From assembly GCA_041629655.1 (NCBI GenBank), contig JBFKMV010000014.1, positions 1 to 48,683 of the forward strand: a DNA stretch of 48,683 nt, written 5' to 3'. Source of the stretch: JBFKMV01 sp041629655 (GTDB taxonomy: Bacteria > Acidobacteriota > Polarisedimenticolia > Polarisedimenticolales > Polarisedimenticolaceae). The position numbers were made by a program, and so were the translations under genes. The stretch's first letter is position 1. Each line of letters begins with the position of its first letter. The notes below the pieces were generated by a model. The model was not told where the DNA came from, did not search any database, and saw only the letters and a program-made list of their open reading frames with translations. Below are positions 17,583-25,688 of the stretch, one piece after another.

Positions 17583-17763
17583 GTCGAGCTCCTCCCGTCG
17601 GGCTTGATCTCGCCTCGACCGTGAGCAATGCGCGGGCGGATGACGCGCGCGAAATTATACCCGCCGCGCCGGAGAGTGCAAAGCCACCGGACGACGGCCA
17701 GAACAGCCGGCCTCGACCGCGTCGTCCCGTTCAGCTGCAAGGGCCGCGGCTTCCGTGTCCCCG

Positions 17764-17769
17764 TATACT
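17764..17769 (+). promoter_or_regulatory. -10 element (TATACT) of a probably leaderless lipoprotein gene
   Basis: TATACT, six bases (cccacc), then ATG 17776. No ribosome binding site fits between. Confidence 0.5.
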
Positions 17770-17775
17770 CCCACC

Positions 17776-18210
17776 ATGACAGCGACCCGCGAGCGCAGCA
17801 CGATGCTTGTTCTCTTGACCGTTCTGCTGGCTTGCGCCGCGGATCGTCCCTTGGTGGAGAGTTTCGAGCAGGGCGATTGGCAACCGGTGCCCTTTCGGAT
17901 CAGCTCGATGGGCGGCCAGTATACCGCCCCGAGGGTCGAATTCGTGCTGAGGCTCGAGGGGCCATCGGGGCGCCGTTTGACCGTCGAAGGGATCGTCGAG
18001 ATCGACCCGCGGCCGACTCTGGTCGGCGGACGTTGGTTCGAAGAACACGGTTCGGCGGTTCTCTCGGGTGTCCTGTCGTCCGCGGCCGTCGACTATTTCG
18101 GAGGCCAGGGGGGGCGGCCTTCGCTCGGTGGGCAGTTCACCCTGTCGACCGAGGAACTCACGATCTACCGAATCAACCTACCGCGGACCACTTTGACCGC
18201 CGAGCGTTAG
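17776..18210 (+). CDS. Small lipoprotein of unknown function
   Basis: 144 residues. MTATRERSTMLVLLTVLLAC is a lipoprotein signal with lipidated Cys20. The mature domain alternates short hydrophobic and polar stretches, consistent with a beta sandwich (FRISSMGGQYTAPRVEFVLR, RRLTVEGIVEIDPRPTLVGG, LGGQFTLSTEELTIYRINL). No family recognised. Its base composition is less GC-rich than neighbours, with more T- and A-ending codons, so it may be younger in the genome. The start at 17776 is preferred to GTG 17755 because of the TATACT just upstream and because it gives a proper signal peptide. Confidence 0.68.
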   Translation: MTATRERSTMLVLLTVLLACAADRPLVESFEQGDWQPVPFRISSMGGQYTAPRVEFVLRLEGPSGRRLTVEGIVEIDPRPTLVGGRWFEEHGSAVLSGVLSSAAVDYFGGQGGRPSLGGQFTLSTEELTIYRINLPRTTLTAER

Positions 18211-18334
18211 CCTGAAATCGTCACGGACGACCCGCGGCCGTAGTCGGCGAAGTAGACATCCCGGTCGTCGGGAGGATCTCGCGCAGTCAAGGTGCGATGT
18301 CGCATGACAACGCGCGCCAGGCGACCGGTCGCGG

Positions 18335-18847
18335 TTACGGCGTGACTTCGAACTCCACGGAGTCCGAGGCTACCATCGGGTTCTCGTTCTGGCTGTGGTC
18401 GTCGTCGGTTCCCGTGACCCGGCCGACGCGGCCGTCGACCCGGAACGTCGCGGTCCCCAGCGGGGCGTCCGGGGGCACCACGAAGAAGATGAAGAACGCC
18501 ACGCCCTGGTCCGGGCCGAGCAGCTGGATCCGGTCAGCGCCGAGGTGGAACGGTCGCACCCGCCGGCCGTCGGCGTAGCGCAGATCGAGGTCGATGTTGA
18601 CCGACACGTCCGCCTCGTTGGAGTGGTTCCGCACGACGATGAACACGTCGGTGAACGACCCGCGGGCCGCCGTAGGGTGATTGGTATTGACGATCACCTC
18701 GACCGGTCCCGAGAACGGGCTGTCGGTCAGGTTGAAATACTCCGAGGGCCCTTTCTCGAGCCCTTCGGGTGGCTCGGACGCCGCCGCCGGCGCGAGGCCG
18801 GCCAGCAGCGCCAGGACGATCAGTGTCTCGGCTCGTGTCGCGCTCAT
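18335..18847 (-). CDS. Secreted beta-rich protein of unknown function
   Basis: 170 residues with a signal peptide (TLIVLALLAGLAPAAASEPP). The mature part is probably one immunoglobulin-like sandwich: FSGPVEVIVNTNHPTAARG, DVFIVVRNHSNEADVSVNID, QGVAFFIFFVVPPDAPLGTA, ATFRVDGRVGRVTGTDDDHS. ATG 18847 is preceded by GGGGGGAGGG, a strong ribosome site, although the frame is open much further upstream. The domain type occurs in bacterial surface and adhesion proteins, but nothing identifies its ligand. Intergenic 18211-18334 holds only a 12-base palindrome (18321-18332). Confidence 0.68.
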   Translation of the reverse strand: MSATRAETLIVLALLAGLAPAAASEPPEGLEKGPSEYFNLTDSPFSGPVEVIVNTNHPTAARGSFTDVFIVVRNHSNEADVSVNIDLDLRYADGRRVRPFHLGADRIQLLGPDQGVAFFIFFVVPPDAPLGTATFRVDGRVGRVTGTDDDHSQNENPMVASDSVEFEVTP

Positions 18848-18907
18848 GTACCCTCCCCCCCTCGCCCACCAGGGCGCCGGTCGTGTTTCGGACCCGTGTG
18901 CCGGGGC

Positions 18908-18936
18908 AGTATACGGTGGCCGGCCCGGTCGGGAAA
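18908..18936 (-). promoter_or_regulatory. Candidate promoter of the secreted protein at 18847
   Basis: Minus strand TTTCCC (18936-18931), 17-base spacer, TATACT (18913-18908). The -10 is good, the -35 weak. Confidence 0.4.
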
Positions 18937-19091
18937 CCGACGCCGCGCCGGTCCCGCGGTGTCGGGATCGAGACGCCGCCCGGGGCGCGACCGGGCGTTT
19001 TGCGGTCAAAAACAGCCGCTCGAGCGTTTCGCCACCCCGCCGGCCCGCACGGCACGGCACTTGCCCTGCACCGGTGGCGGAGGAGAACGCC

Positions 19092-19940
19092 ATGCTGGAA
19101 GCCCTGTGTGCCAGCCGCCGCATGCCCAAGCTGATTTTCCTGCACGTCCCGAAGACGGGAGGGACGACGCTGCGCAAGATCCTCGAGCGCGAGTACGAGC
19201 CGGAGGAGATCTTCGAGTTCTACAACTTCGGCGTCGAGACGCGGATCGCCCACTACGGCCGGTTGCTCGAGCCGGCGCGGGCGGCGGTGCGGGTGCTGAG
19301 CGGACACCTGTTCTACGGGGTGCACGAGCAGGTCGGCGAGCCGCCGCTGTACGTGACGATGCTGCGGGACCCGGTGCGCCGTGTGATGTCGTTGTACCGC
19401 CACCGCTCGACGCTCCCGACCCAGGGCTTCGAGCGCGTCCACGCGGAGGAGATGGGCCTCGAGGAGTTCATCCACGAGCTCCGGCCGGTGGCCGCGGACA
19501 ACGGCCAGGTGCGGATGCTCTCCGGCGTTCGTGGGCTGCCGTTCGGGGAGTGCACCCCGGAGCTGCTCGAGCAGGCCAAGCGCAACATCCGCGAGCATTT
19601 CGCGCTGGTGCTGCTCACCGAACGCTTCGACGAGTCGGTGCTGCTGCTGCGGCGGATGTTCGGCTGGAAGACGCCGTGCTACGTCCGCGAGAACGTGTCG
19701 ACCAAGCGGCTGCGGCCCGAGGATCGATCCGCGAGCGCGATCGAGCTGATCGAGCGGCACAACCGGCTCGACGCCGAGCTGTACCGGTTCGCGGCCGCGC
19801 TGTTCCACGAGCTGGTCGAGCTGCAGGGAGAGTCCCTGCGCAAGGAGCTCCAGGAGTTCCAACTGCTCAACCAGTCGGCCGGACAGTGGATGTCGCCCGA
19901 GGTCGTGTGGTCGAATCAGGAGGCCGCCGCAAAGCGATAG
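19092..19940 (+). CDS. Sulfotransferase family 2-like protein
   Basis: 282 residues, ATG 19092 behind GGAGGAG. The N-terminal FLHVPKTGGTTLRKILE is the 5'-phosphosulfate-binding loop of PAPS-dependent sulfotransferases of the heparan/chondroitin type. YVTMLRDPVRRVMSLYRHR is the 3'-phosphate-binding segment with the Arg-Asp-Pro signature and conserved Ser. LTERFDESVLLLRRMFG also matches the family. The expected product is a cytoplasmic or membrane-associated enzyme that sulfates a glycan or other hydroxyl. No glycan gene cluster surrounds it, so the acceptor is unknown. Confidence 0.85.
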   Translation: MLEALCASRRMPKLIFLHVPKTGGTTLRKILEREYEPEEIFEFYNFGVETRIAHYGRLLEPARAAVRVLSGHLFYGVHEQVGEPPLYVTMLRDPVRRVMSLYRHRSTLPTQGFERVHAEEMGLEEFIHELRPVAADNGQVRMLSGVRGLPFGECTPELLEQAKRNIREHFALVLLTERFDESVLLLRRMFGWKTPCYVRENVSTKRLRPEDRSASAIELIERHNRLDAELYRFAAALFHELVELQGESLRKELQEFQLLNQSAGQWMSPEVVWSNQEAAAKR

Positions 19941-20015
19941 CCGCCGCTCCCGGCTTGGCCGGGCGGGAGGTCTCGTGTAGAGTCTCCCGTAACTCGGATC
20001 GATTCCGGGGTGAGC

Positions 20016-20546
20016 ATGCGCGGACGCGTCGACGGGATCGCGGTGCCGTGGCTCGGGCTGCTGGTGGCCCTGGCAGGTTGCTCCGCCCCCTCGCCCGGCG
20101 ACGCGGCTGCTCCGCCGGGGGGCGGCTCCGAACCGACGTTCGCTCCGGTGTGCGTTCCCGCCCAGCCGCAGGTGCCGGGGTTCCGCTACGTCGCCCGGAC
20201 CTGCGTGGCGCGGTTGAGCGTCAATCCGGCGGACCCCTACACCCCGCTCGAACCGAACGCGCGCGAGCACTGCAACCCGGTCATCGCCGAGCTGCAGCGC
20301 CGGGTCCGGGAACAGGCCGAGAGCCGCTGCGCGCTGGACGCGTACGTCTGCGTCCCGATCGACCCGGCCGCGTGTCCGACGTCCTGCGTCAAGGACCTCC
20401 GCCCGGGTCCGGCCGGTGTCCTGCCCCGGACCATGTTCCGGCCCGACGCCCGCGACTGCGAGGACGAACCGGTCAACAAGCACGCCTGCGAGTACTCCGA
20501 GTTCTACGAGTGCGGTTGCGCCTGCGCCGGCGTCGAGGACGCCTGA
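20016..20546 (+). CDS. Cys-rich lipoprotein of unknown function
   Basis: About 176 residues from ATG 20016 (a GTG two codons upstream is an alternative). The lipobox is LGLLVALAGC with Cys22. A low-complexity linker (Ala/Gly/Pro, about residues 23-40) leads to a domain with about a dozen Cys, including CVPIDPAACPTSC and the C-terminal YECGCACAG. The even Cys pattern suggests disulfides in an exported protein. No known family. A TAGAGT hexamer near 19978 could be its -10. Confidence 0.65.
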   Translation: MRGRVDGIAVPWLGLLVALAGCSAPSPGDAAAPPGGGSEPTFAPVCVPAQPQVPGFRYVARTCVARLSVNPADPYTPLEPNAREHCNPVIAELQRRVREQAESRCALDAYVCVPIDPAACPTSCVKDLRPGPAGVLPRTMFRPDARDCEDEPVNKHACEYSEFYECGCACAGVEDA

Positions 20547-21006
20547 GCGAGGGAGCCGCCGCCGTTACCAGGCTGGCCTCCGGGTCGAGCTTCAGCATGC
20601 CCGCCCAGTCGCCGAGCAGCGCCGCTGCCGGGCCGGTTGCCGCGGCTGCCTGTTAACAACCGTTCGGGCTTGGAGTATCCCAATCGCATTAGCGCGGGAC
20701 CGGAGAATGGTTCTCCGAGCCGAAGGGGGGTTGCCGTGACCACCGGTTTCGCGTTGGGGTTGCCGTACCAGGTAGCCGTTACCTCCTTCCCCAAGCTTCC
20801 GCGGCAGGGACGAACGCGGTTTGGTCCTCCGGTCGCCGGAGGTCGAGGTCGCAGGTGTTCGCGACGGGATGTCGTGGGGGTGCCGAATCCCGTCCGGCCA
20901 TCGTGCGCTGGCCGCGCAGTCCGCTGCGCCGTGTCTTGCACGGCTCTTCGTCCGCTTCCGGGCGGGTCGTCGGAACCGACCGGATGCGGGCATCTCGGAG
21001 GGACCG
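20547..21006 (+). other. 460-base non-coding region upstream of the post-COAP-1-like gene, structured
   Basis: No credible gene on either strand; open frames here have shadow-like composition. It contains hairpin 20701-20717 (CGGAGAA-TGG-TTCTCCG), direct repeats GGGGTTGCCGT at 20727 and 20756, a GGTAGCCGTTACC element near 20770, and hairpin 20827-20843 (CCTCCGG-TCG-CCGGAGG). This could be a long 5' leader or a small RNA. I recognise no known riboswitch. Confidence 0.4.
20727..20766 (+). repeat. Direct repeat pair GGGGTTGCCGT
   Basis: Two identical 11-base copies start at 20727 and 20756, 29 bases apart, in the intergenic region. They may be a regulator binding site or part of a structured leader. 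Confidence 0.4.
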
Positions 21007-22071
21007 ATGCGATCAGAGAGCAGGTTCACGCACCCCATCGCCGCGCCGGTCGCGACGCTGGCGGTGATCCTGGCCGCGAGCGCGGCGGGAGCCGTCGACG
21101 TCAACTTCGACGTCTTCCCCGGGCCGGACGGCAAGTTCGGCACCGGCGACGACATCCTCGTCGCGGCCGGCACCGAGATCACGGACCAGTACATGGGGGT
21201 CGGCGTGATCGTGGAGAACGCGGTGTCGAGCACCGCGCTGCCCGGGCTGTACGCGATACCTCAGGGCGGCCCCGGCAGCGAGACCTCGGACATCGTGCCG
21301 ACCACCCCGCCCTTCGCGGCGGCGACGCTGGACATCCCGGGCGACCTGGGAACCAGCAGCACCGGATGGATCCGGTTCCGCTTCTTCCCCTCGGCGACCG
21401 ATTTCAGCCTGGACATGCTCGACGTCGAGTCGTCCGGCAACCCGGGGACCAAGAACACCTACATCGACGTCAAGCTGACCAGCGGCGCCGTCGAGCGATT
21501 GCTCGTACCGGCGGGACCGAATGCCGGCCAGCAGACGATCTCGTACTTCGCGCCCGGCGGCCTGGAGATCATCGACATCTTCGTCTCGCTGAACAACGGC
21601 GTGGTGGGCGGTGAGTCGATGGCGGTCGATTCGCTGCGGTTCGCGCCGGCCAACCGCTGCTGGCTGACCAGCGGCGGCTGGCTGAACGCGTGGGTCAACG
21701 GCGGACGGACGGTGCGGCACAGCTTCGGCGGCAACGTCGGACCGCCGCCGGCCGGCGCCTGGGAGCACCAGGACCACGGGGCCGGGCTGAACTTCCACAG
21801 CAACAACGCCCAGATCATCGAGTGCACCAACGACGGCCTCGGTGGACCGGGCCATCCCAGGGCCACGTCCAACACCGCGCGGTTCAGGGGCACCGGCCGG
21901 TTGAACAACCAGCCCGGCTACGCCTTCGAGGCCCGGGTGATCGATCGCGGCGAACCGGGCAGGAACGACCAGTACGCGATCCGCGTCTGGCGCGTGAGCG
22001 ACGGCAAGGAGTTCATCAAGCTCGATCAGAAGCTGTCCGGCGGCAACATCCAGATCCACCCCGCGAAGTAG
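21007..22071 (+). CDS. Secreted protein with C-terminal post-COAP-1-like domain
   Basis: 354 residues, ATG behind GGAGG. A signal peptide (APVATLAVILAASAAGA) leads to a beta-rich N-terminal domain (VDVNFDVFPGPDGKFGTGDD, IDIFVSLNNGVVGGESMAVD) resembling lectin-like or PEP-CTERM-type ectodomains, though no PEP-CTERM tail is present. Residues about 218-354 match the post-COAP-1 domain pattern: CWLTSGGWLNAWVNGG, HSFGGNVG, EHQDHGAGLNFHSNNAQII, ARFRGTGRLNNQPGYAFEAR, DRGEPGRNDQYAIRVWR and the end GGNIQIHPAK. The domain is found in extracellular proteins, often after HYR repeats; function unknown. An exported surface or matrix role is likely. Confidence 0.78.
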   Translation: MRSESRFTHPIAAPVATLAVILAASAAGAVDVNFDVFPGPDGKFGTGDDILVAAGTEITDQYMGVGVIVENAVSSTALPGLYAIPQGGPGSETSDIVPTTPPFAAATLDIPGDLGTSSTGWIRFRFFPSATDFSLDMLDVESSGNPGTKNTYIDVKLTSGAVERLLVPAGPNAGQQTISYFAPGGLEIIDIFVSLNNGVVGGESMAVDSLRFAPANRCWLTSGGWLNAWVNGGRTVRHSFGGNVGPPPAGAWEHQDHGAGLNFHSNNAQIIECTNDGLGGPGHPRATSNTARFRGTGRLNNQPGYAFEARVIDRGEPGRNDQYAIRVWRVSDGKEFIKLDQKLSGGNIQIHPAK

Positions 22072-22087
22072 ACCCGCCGAGTCCGCC

Positions 22088-22117
22088 CGGGGGCGGCCGA
22101 GAAACCGGCCGCCCCCG
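22088..22117. terminator. Strong intergenic hairpin between convergent genes, no T-run
   Basis: A perfect 12-base-pair stem (CGGGGGCGGCCG / CGGCCGCCCCCG) with loop AGAAAC lies between the stops of 22071 (plus) and 22156 (minus). It lacks a T-tract on either side, so it may be a bidirectional stabiliser or Rho-assisted terminator rather than an intrinsic one. Confidence 0.5.
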
Positions 22118-22155
22118 CGGCGCGGCGTCGCCGAGCTTGTCCAGGATTCGGTGGG

Positions 22156-22752
22156 TTACTTGAGATCGCGGTCGATGGCGCCCAGCAGGGCCTTCTTCGG
22201 CACCAGCCCCTGGAAGGTCGAGCGGACCACTCCGCTGCGGTCGATCAGGTAGGTCGCGGGGAGGATCTGGTAGGTGTAGTGCTCGGCGATCCGCGCCGCC
22301 GCGGCGTCGGGTGCGTACAGCACCGGAACCGTCAGGCCGGTCTGCTCGATCACCGGCAACAGCCCCTCGGCGCCGCCGTACTCGTCGGCGGCCATGCAGA
22401 CCACTCGCGCCCGGCCGGCCTTGTGCAGGCTCTGCAGCAGCGGAAGCTCGTCGCGACACGGCCCGCACCACGAGGCCATGAAGTTCATCACGATGCCTTC
22501 CGTGGCGTACAGCTCGCTGAGCCGCAACTTGCGGCCGTACGAGCGGCTGCGCGGATTGACGTCCTCGAGCTCGAAATCGTAGGCCCGCGGTGGGCTCTCG
22601 ACCTCCGGATCGCCCGCGTAGCAGGGGCCGGGCGCGGCGACCAGGGCCGCCAGCGTCGCCAGCGTCGCCAGCAGCGTGGCCGCGCCGAGGCCGATCCGGC
22701 GGCGGCGGACGCGTTCCTGCTGTAGGCTCGGTGCGTGGTCTCGTCGGATCAT
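22156..22752 (-). CDS. TlpA-like periplasmic thioredoxin with classical CxxC
   Basis: 198 residues. A basic N-terminus with RRRR and a hydrophobic segment (GAATLLATLATLAALVAAPG) acts as a signal or anchor. The thioredoxin-like domain has NFMASWCGPCRDELPLL with a standard CGPC active site and LPATYLIDRSG with the cis-proline. Such proteins reduce periplasmic disulfides, often for cytochrome c maturation. It is a useful internal comparison for the selenoprotein at 24259, where the matching segment is FASW-Sec-AGCR. GGGGAG precedes the start by nine bases. Confidence 0.88.
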   Translation of the reverse strand: MIRRDHAPSLQQERVRRRRIGLGAATLLATLATLAALVAAPGPCYAGDPEVESPPRAYDFELEDVNPRSRSYGRKLRLSELYATEGIVMNFMASWCGPCRDELPLLQSLHKAGRARVVCMAADEYGGAEGLLPVIEQTGLTVPVLYAPDAAAARIAEHYTYQILPATYLIDRSGVVRSTFQGLVPKKALLGAIDRDLK

Positions 22753-22956
22753 TCGTCGGCGCTCCCCAATCCCTCGCTGCGGAAGTGCCTCATTATGCTC
22801 GGTCGGGAAAACGGGCGCCAGCGGGCGCGTATTCCAACCGCTTTCGTGTTGATTCCGGCTTGACGACGACCCATCATTCAGTCATGTCTAGCAATGGAGA
22901 CTGTACAGCGTTGAACGAGACGGCGCCCCGGCGCCGGACCCATGGGAGCACCCTCG

Positions 22957-24207
22957 ATGAGTGAAACGACCAACCCGTTCCACATCGCCCAGCGGCAGCT
23001 CGACGACGCCGCGAAGATCCTCAAGCTGGATCCTGCGGTCCACCACCTGTTGCGGTACCCGCTGCGCGAGTTCCACGTCACCCTGCCGGTCCGGATGGAC
23101 GACGGAACGACCAAGGTGTTCCACGGCTTCCGGGTCCAGTACAACGACGCCCGGGGCCCGACGAAGGGCGGGATCCGCTTCCATCCCGACGAGACCGTCG
23201 ACACCGTCCGCGCGCTGGCCGCCTGGATGACCTGGAAGACCGCGGTGGTGGACATCCCGCTGGGTGGCGGCAAGGGCGGCATCATCTGCAACCCCAAGGA
23301 GATGTCCCCGGCCGAGGTCGAGCGGCTGTCGCGCGCCTACGTGCGCCAGGTCGGTCGCAACCTCGGCCTGTTCGAGGACGTGCCCGCGCCGGACGTCTAC
23401 ACCACGCCGCAGATCATGGCCTGGATGATGGACGAGTTCTCTTTCATGCGCGGACACAACGAGTACGGCGTGATCACCGGCAAGCCGTTGCAGCTCGGCG
23501 GCAGCCTGGGGCGTGGTGATGCGACCGCCCGCGGCGGAATCTTCTGCACGCGCGAGGCCGGCCAGACGCTCGGCATCGAGCTGAAGGGCGCCACGGCGGC
23601 AGTCCAGGGTTACGGCAACGCGGGCTCGTTCGCGCACCTGCTCGGCGAGGAGCTGCTCGGGCTCAAGATCGTCGCGGCTTCGGATTCCCGCGGCGGCGTG
23701 TACAACCCGGACGGCATCAAAGCCGCCGAGCTGATCAAGTTCAAGCAGGAGACCGGCACCGTGACCGGCTTCCCCGGGACCAAGCCGGTCAGCAACCAGG
23801 AGCTGCTGGAGCTCGACGTCACGGTGCTGTTTCCGTCCGCGCTGGAGAACGCGATCACGGCCAAGAACGCGGGCAACATCAAGGCCAAGATCCAGGTCGA
23901 GCTGGCCAACGGGCCGACCACGCCGGAGGCCGACGACATCCTGTACAAGAACGGCGTGTACGTGATTCCGGACTTCCTGGCCAACGCCGGCGGGGTCACG
24001 GTGTCGTACTTCGAGATGGTGCAGAACGCGTACCAGTACTACTGGTCGATCGAGGAGGTGCACAACCGCCTGGACCAGAAGATGACCGCGGCGTTCCACG
24101 CGGTCCACGATGCGGCGAAGAAGTACAACGTGCACAACCGCACCGGCGCCTACCTGGTCGCGGTCAACCGCGTGGCCGAGGCGGTGCGGCTGCGCGGCTG
24201 GGCCTGA
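22957..24207 (+). CDS. gdhA: Glutamate dehydrogenase
   Basis: 416 residues, typical for hexameric bacterial GDH (about 410-420). Substrate and catalytic segments are present: NDARGPTKGGIRFHPDE, WKTAVVDIPLGGGKGGI with the catalytic Lys, and PAPDVYTTPQIMAWMMDEF. The dinucleotide domain has VQGYGNAGSFAHLL, and the 2-oxoglutarate-binding end is VIPDFLANAGGVTVSYFE. It interconverts glutamate with 2-oxoglutarate and ammonia. The coenzyme choice is not obvious. ATG 22957 is preferred over ATG 22942 because GGGAG lies eight bases before it. A clear intrinsic terminator follows. Confidence 0.95.
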   Translation: MSETTNPFHIAQRQLDDAAKILKLDPAVHHLLRYPLREFHVTLPVRMDDGTTKVFHGFRVQYNDARGPTKGGIRFHPDETVDTVRALAAWMTWKTAVVDIPLGGGKGGIICNPKEMSPAEVERLSRAYVRQVGRNLGLFEDVPAPDVYTTPQIMAWMMDEFSFMRGHNEYGVITGKPLQLGGSLGRGDATARGGIFCTREAGQTLGIELKGATAAVQGYGNAGSFAHLLGEELLGLKIVAASDSRGGVYNPDGIKAAELIKFKQETGTVTGFPGTKPVSNQELLELDVTVLFPSALENAITAKNAGNIKAKIQVELANGPTTPEADDILYKNGVYVIPDFLANAGGVTVSYFEMVQNAYQYYWSIEEVHNRLDQKMTAAFHAVHDAAKKYNVHNRTGAYLVAVNRVAEAVRLRGWA

Positions 24208-24231
24208 CGCCGGCTGAAGCGTGCGTGACGA

Positions 24232-24259
24232 GGTCCCCGCTCCGGCGGGGACCTTTTTT
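24232..24259 (+). terminator. Rho-independent terminator after glutamate dehydrogenase
   Basis: Nine-base-pair stem GGTCCCCGC / GCGGGGACC, loop TCCG, then six T. It ends on the stop codon of the convergent selenoprotein gene. Confidence 0.9.
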
Positions 24260-25674
24260 CATTCGCCCACGGTGACGCGCAGCGGGATGTTCTGGCGGCG
24301 GTACAGGCACGCGCCGCGGACGCCCTCGCAGACGTAGTACAGCGCGTACGCGGGCAGGGTCACCGGGCCGGGCGCGGCGTCCTCCGGCGCCCGCAGTTCG
24401 AACTCGACCCGCCGCGTCTCGTCACTGGTTCGCTGCGCCGGGTTGGCGACCGTCAGCCGTTGCCGGTCGACCTGCCATCCCGCGGGAACGGGAACCCACA
24501 GCGTGAGCTCGCCGGCCTCGTTGTTCCAGTGGGCGTCGCTCGCGGTCTGCGGGCGGAATACCACGTGCACCCGGGCCGCGCGCCCGGGCGCCAGCACCGG
24601 CGGCACCACGGTCGTGGCCACACGCACGAACCGCGCCGGGTCCTGCTGGATCCGCTCGTCGGGGTCGGGCCCGCCCGACGCTTCCCCGGGCGCCTCGAAC
24701 TGTTCGCCGGGCGGAGCCAGCTCGGCCCCTGCCGGCTCCACCTGCAGCGCCTGCGGGGTTTCGCCGCGGCCGCGGATCTCCCGCCGCGCCTGGTCGACCC
24801 AGTCGTAGAACGGGTACGGCTTGTCCAGCCGCGGCCCGTACTGCTGGATCCGCCTGCGCCAGATGTAGTTGTTGGGGTCGAGCGCCAGCGCGCGCGACCA
24901 GGCCGCGACCGCGTTCCGGAAGTCCTCGGGACGCCCGTCGGCCGAGTCGTAGCGCCGGCGGAACGTGACGCCCAGACCGAAGTGACTCGGCGCGTGATCC
25001 GGAGCAACGGCCAGCGCGCTCTGCCAGGCCTGGATCGCCTCGCCGAGCCGCGTCTCGCCGCCCCACAGCGTCAGCGCCTCGGCGTAGCGCCGCCAGTTCT
25101 CGGCCGATCCGCTGCGGATCGCCTGCGCCTTGAGTCGCGAAATGTCGGCAACCCCGGTCGGCGGGACCGGCACGTCCCGCGGCGGCAGGTACTCGCGCGC
25201 GACGAACTCGCGCGCGAACTCGGCCGCGCGCCCGACGCGAAGACCTTTTTCGCGCACGATCCCGTGCTCGTCGATCGCCACCGTGACGGGCACCACGGAA
25301 ACGCCCAGCAGGTCGAGCGAATCGACCATCAACGGCCAGTCCATGCCCTTCCACTGCATGAACAGCCGCGCCCGCTCGGGGTGCTGCTCCTGCACGATGC
25401 CCAGCATCTGCAGCTTGCCCTCGGCCTGGAGCTCTCGCGTCGCGTCGTGCCACCCGGGCACGTGGATCCGGCAGCCCGCTCACCAGGAGGCGAAGACCTG
25501 CAGGATCAGCTTCTTGCCCCGGAACGCAGCCACCGAAAGCGGTCGCCCGTCGTCGGCCGCGGGCAGCACCAGGTGCGGGAACGGCTTGCCGACCTCGATC
25601 TTCGCCGGCGCCGCCCGGCCCGGTTGCGCTCCGCACAGCGCCAGCGCCAGCGCGATGATCAAGAATCGGTTCAT
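24259..25674 (-). CDS. Selenoprotein: TlpA-like (UxxC) thioredoxin fused to TPR and DsbD-alpha-like domains
   Basis: 471 residues if the in-frame TGA at 25482-25480 is read as Sec65. A signal peptide (FLIIALALALCGAQPGRA) leads to the thioredoxin-like domain: VGKPFPHLVLPAADDGRPL, KKLILQVFASW, then Sec65-Ala-Gly-Cys68, RIHVPGWHDATRELQ, and VVPVTVAIDEHGIVREKG with the cis-proline. The segment before and after the TGA therefore forms one thioredoxin fold, with Sec in place of the first active-site Cys. Residues about 155-260 look TPR-like (YAEALTLWGGETRLGEAIQA, DPNNYIWRRRI). The last 130 residues resemble the DsbD alpha domain (ARVHVVFRPQ..., then CEGVRGACLYRRQNIPLRV). A stem-loop fitting bacterial SECIS rules follows the TGA. 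Truncated calls at 25461 or 25480 are artefacts. A TATAAT eight bases before ATG suggests its own leaderless promoter. Confidence 0.88.
25446..25462 (-). promoter_or_regulatory. Bacterial SECIS stem-loop of the TlpA-like selenoprotein
   Basis: On the minus strand, 17 bases after TGA, CGTGCC-CGGGT-GGCACG forms a perfect six-pair stem with a five-base loop. G is the second loop base and the loop lies 24-28 nt after the TGA, within the known bacterial SECIS range of about 16-37 nt. Confidence 0.75.
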
Positions 25675-25682
25675 GCTCTTCG

Positions 25683-25688
25683 ATTATA
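25683..25688 (-). promoter_or_regulatory. -10 element TATAAT overlapping the upstream stop, for the selenoprotein gene
   Basis: Perfect TATAAT, eight bases before ATG 25674, partly covering the TAA stop of the PEP-binding gene. It suggests an internal promoter. The -35 is not convincing. Confidence 0.45.

Noticed and set aside
18321..18332. 12-base palindrome GCGACCGGTCGC as an operator
   Set aside because: A single palindrome in GC-rich DNA between genes with no nearby regulator; not enough to call.
20756..20785. Class I cyclic-di-GMP riboswitch (GGTAGC...TTACC element)
   Set aside because: Only the 3' element resembles it; the two conserved GCAAA segments are absent.
22860..22890. TTGACG with a possible -10 upstream of glutamate dehydrogenase
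   Set aside because: No hexamer near the right distance resembles TATAAT, so I did not annotate it.
24259..25674. Two separate genes or a pseudogene at the TlpA-like locus
   Set aside because: The frame continues past the TGA with conserved residues, and a SECIS-like hairpin follows. Treating it as a single selenoprotein explains all of this.
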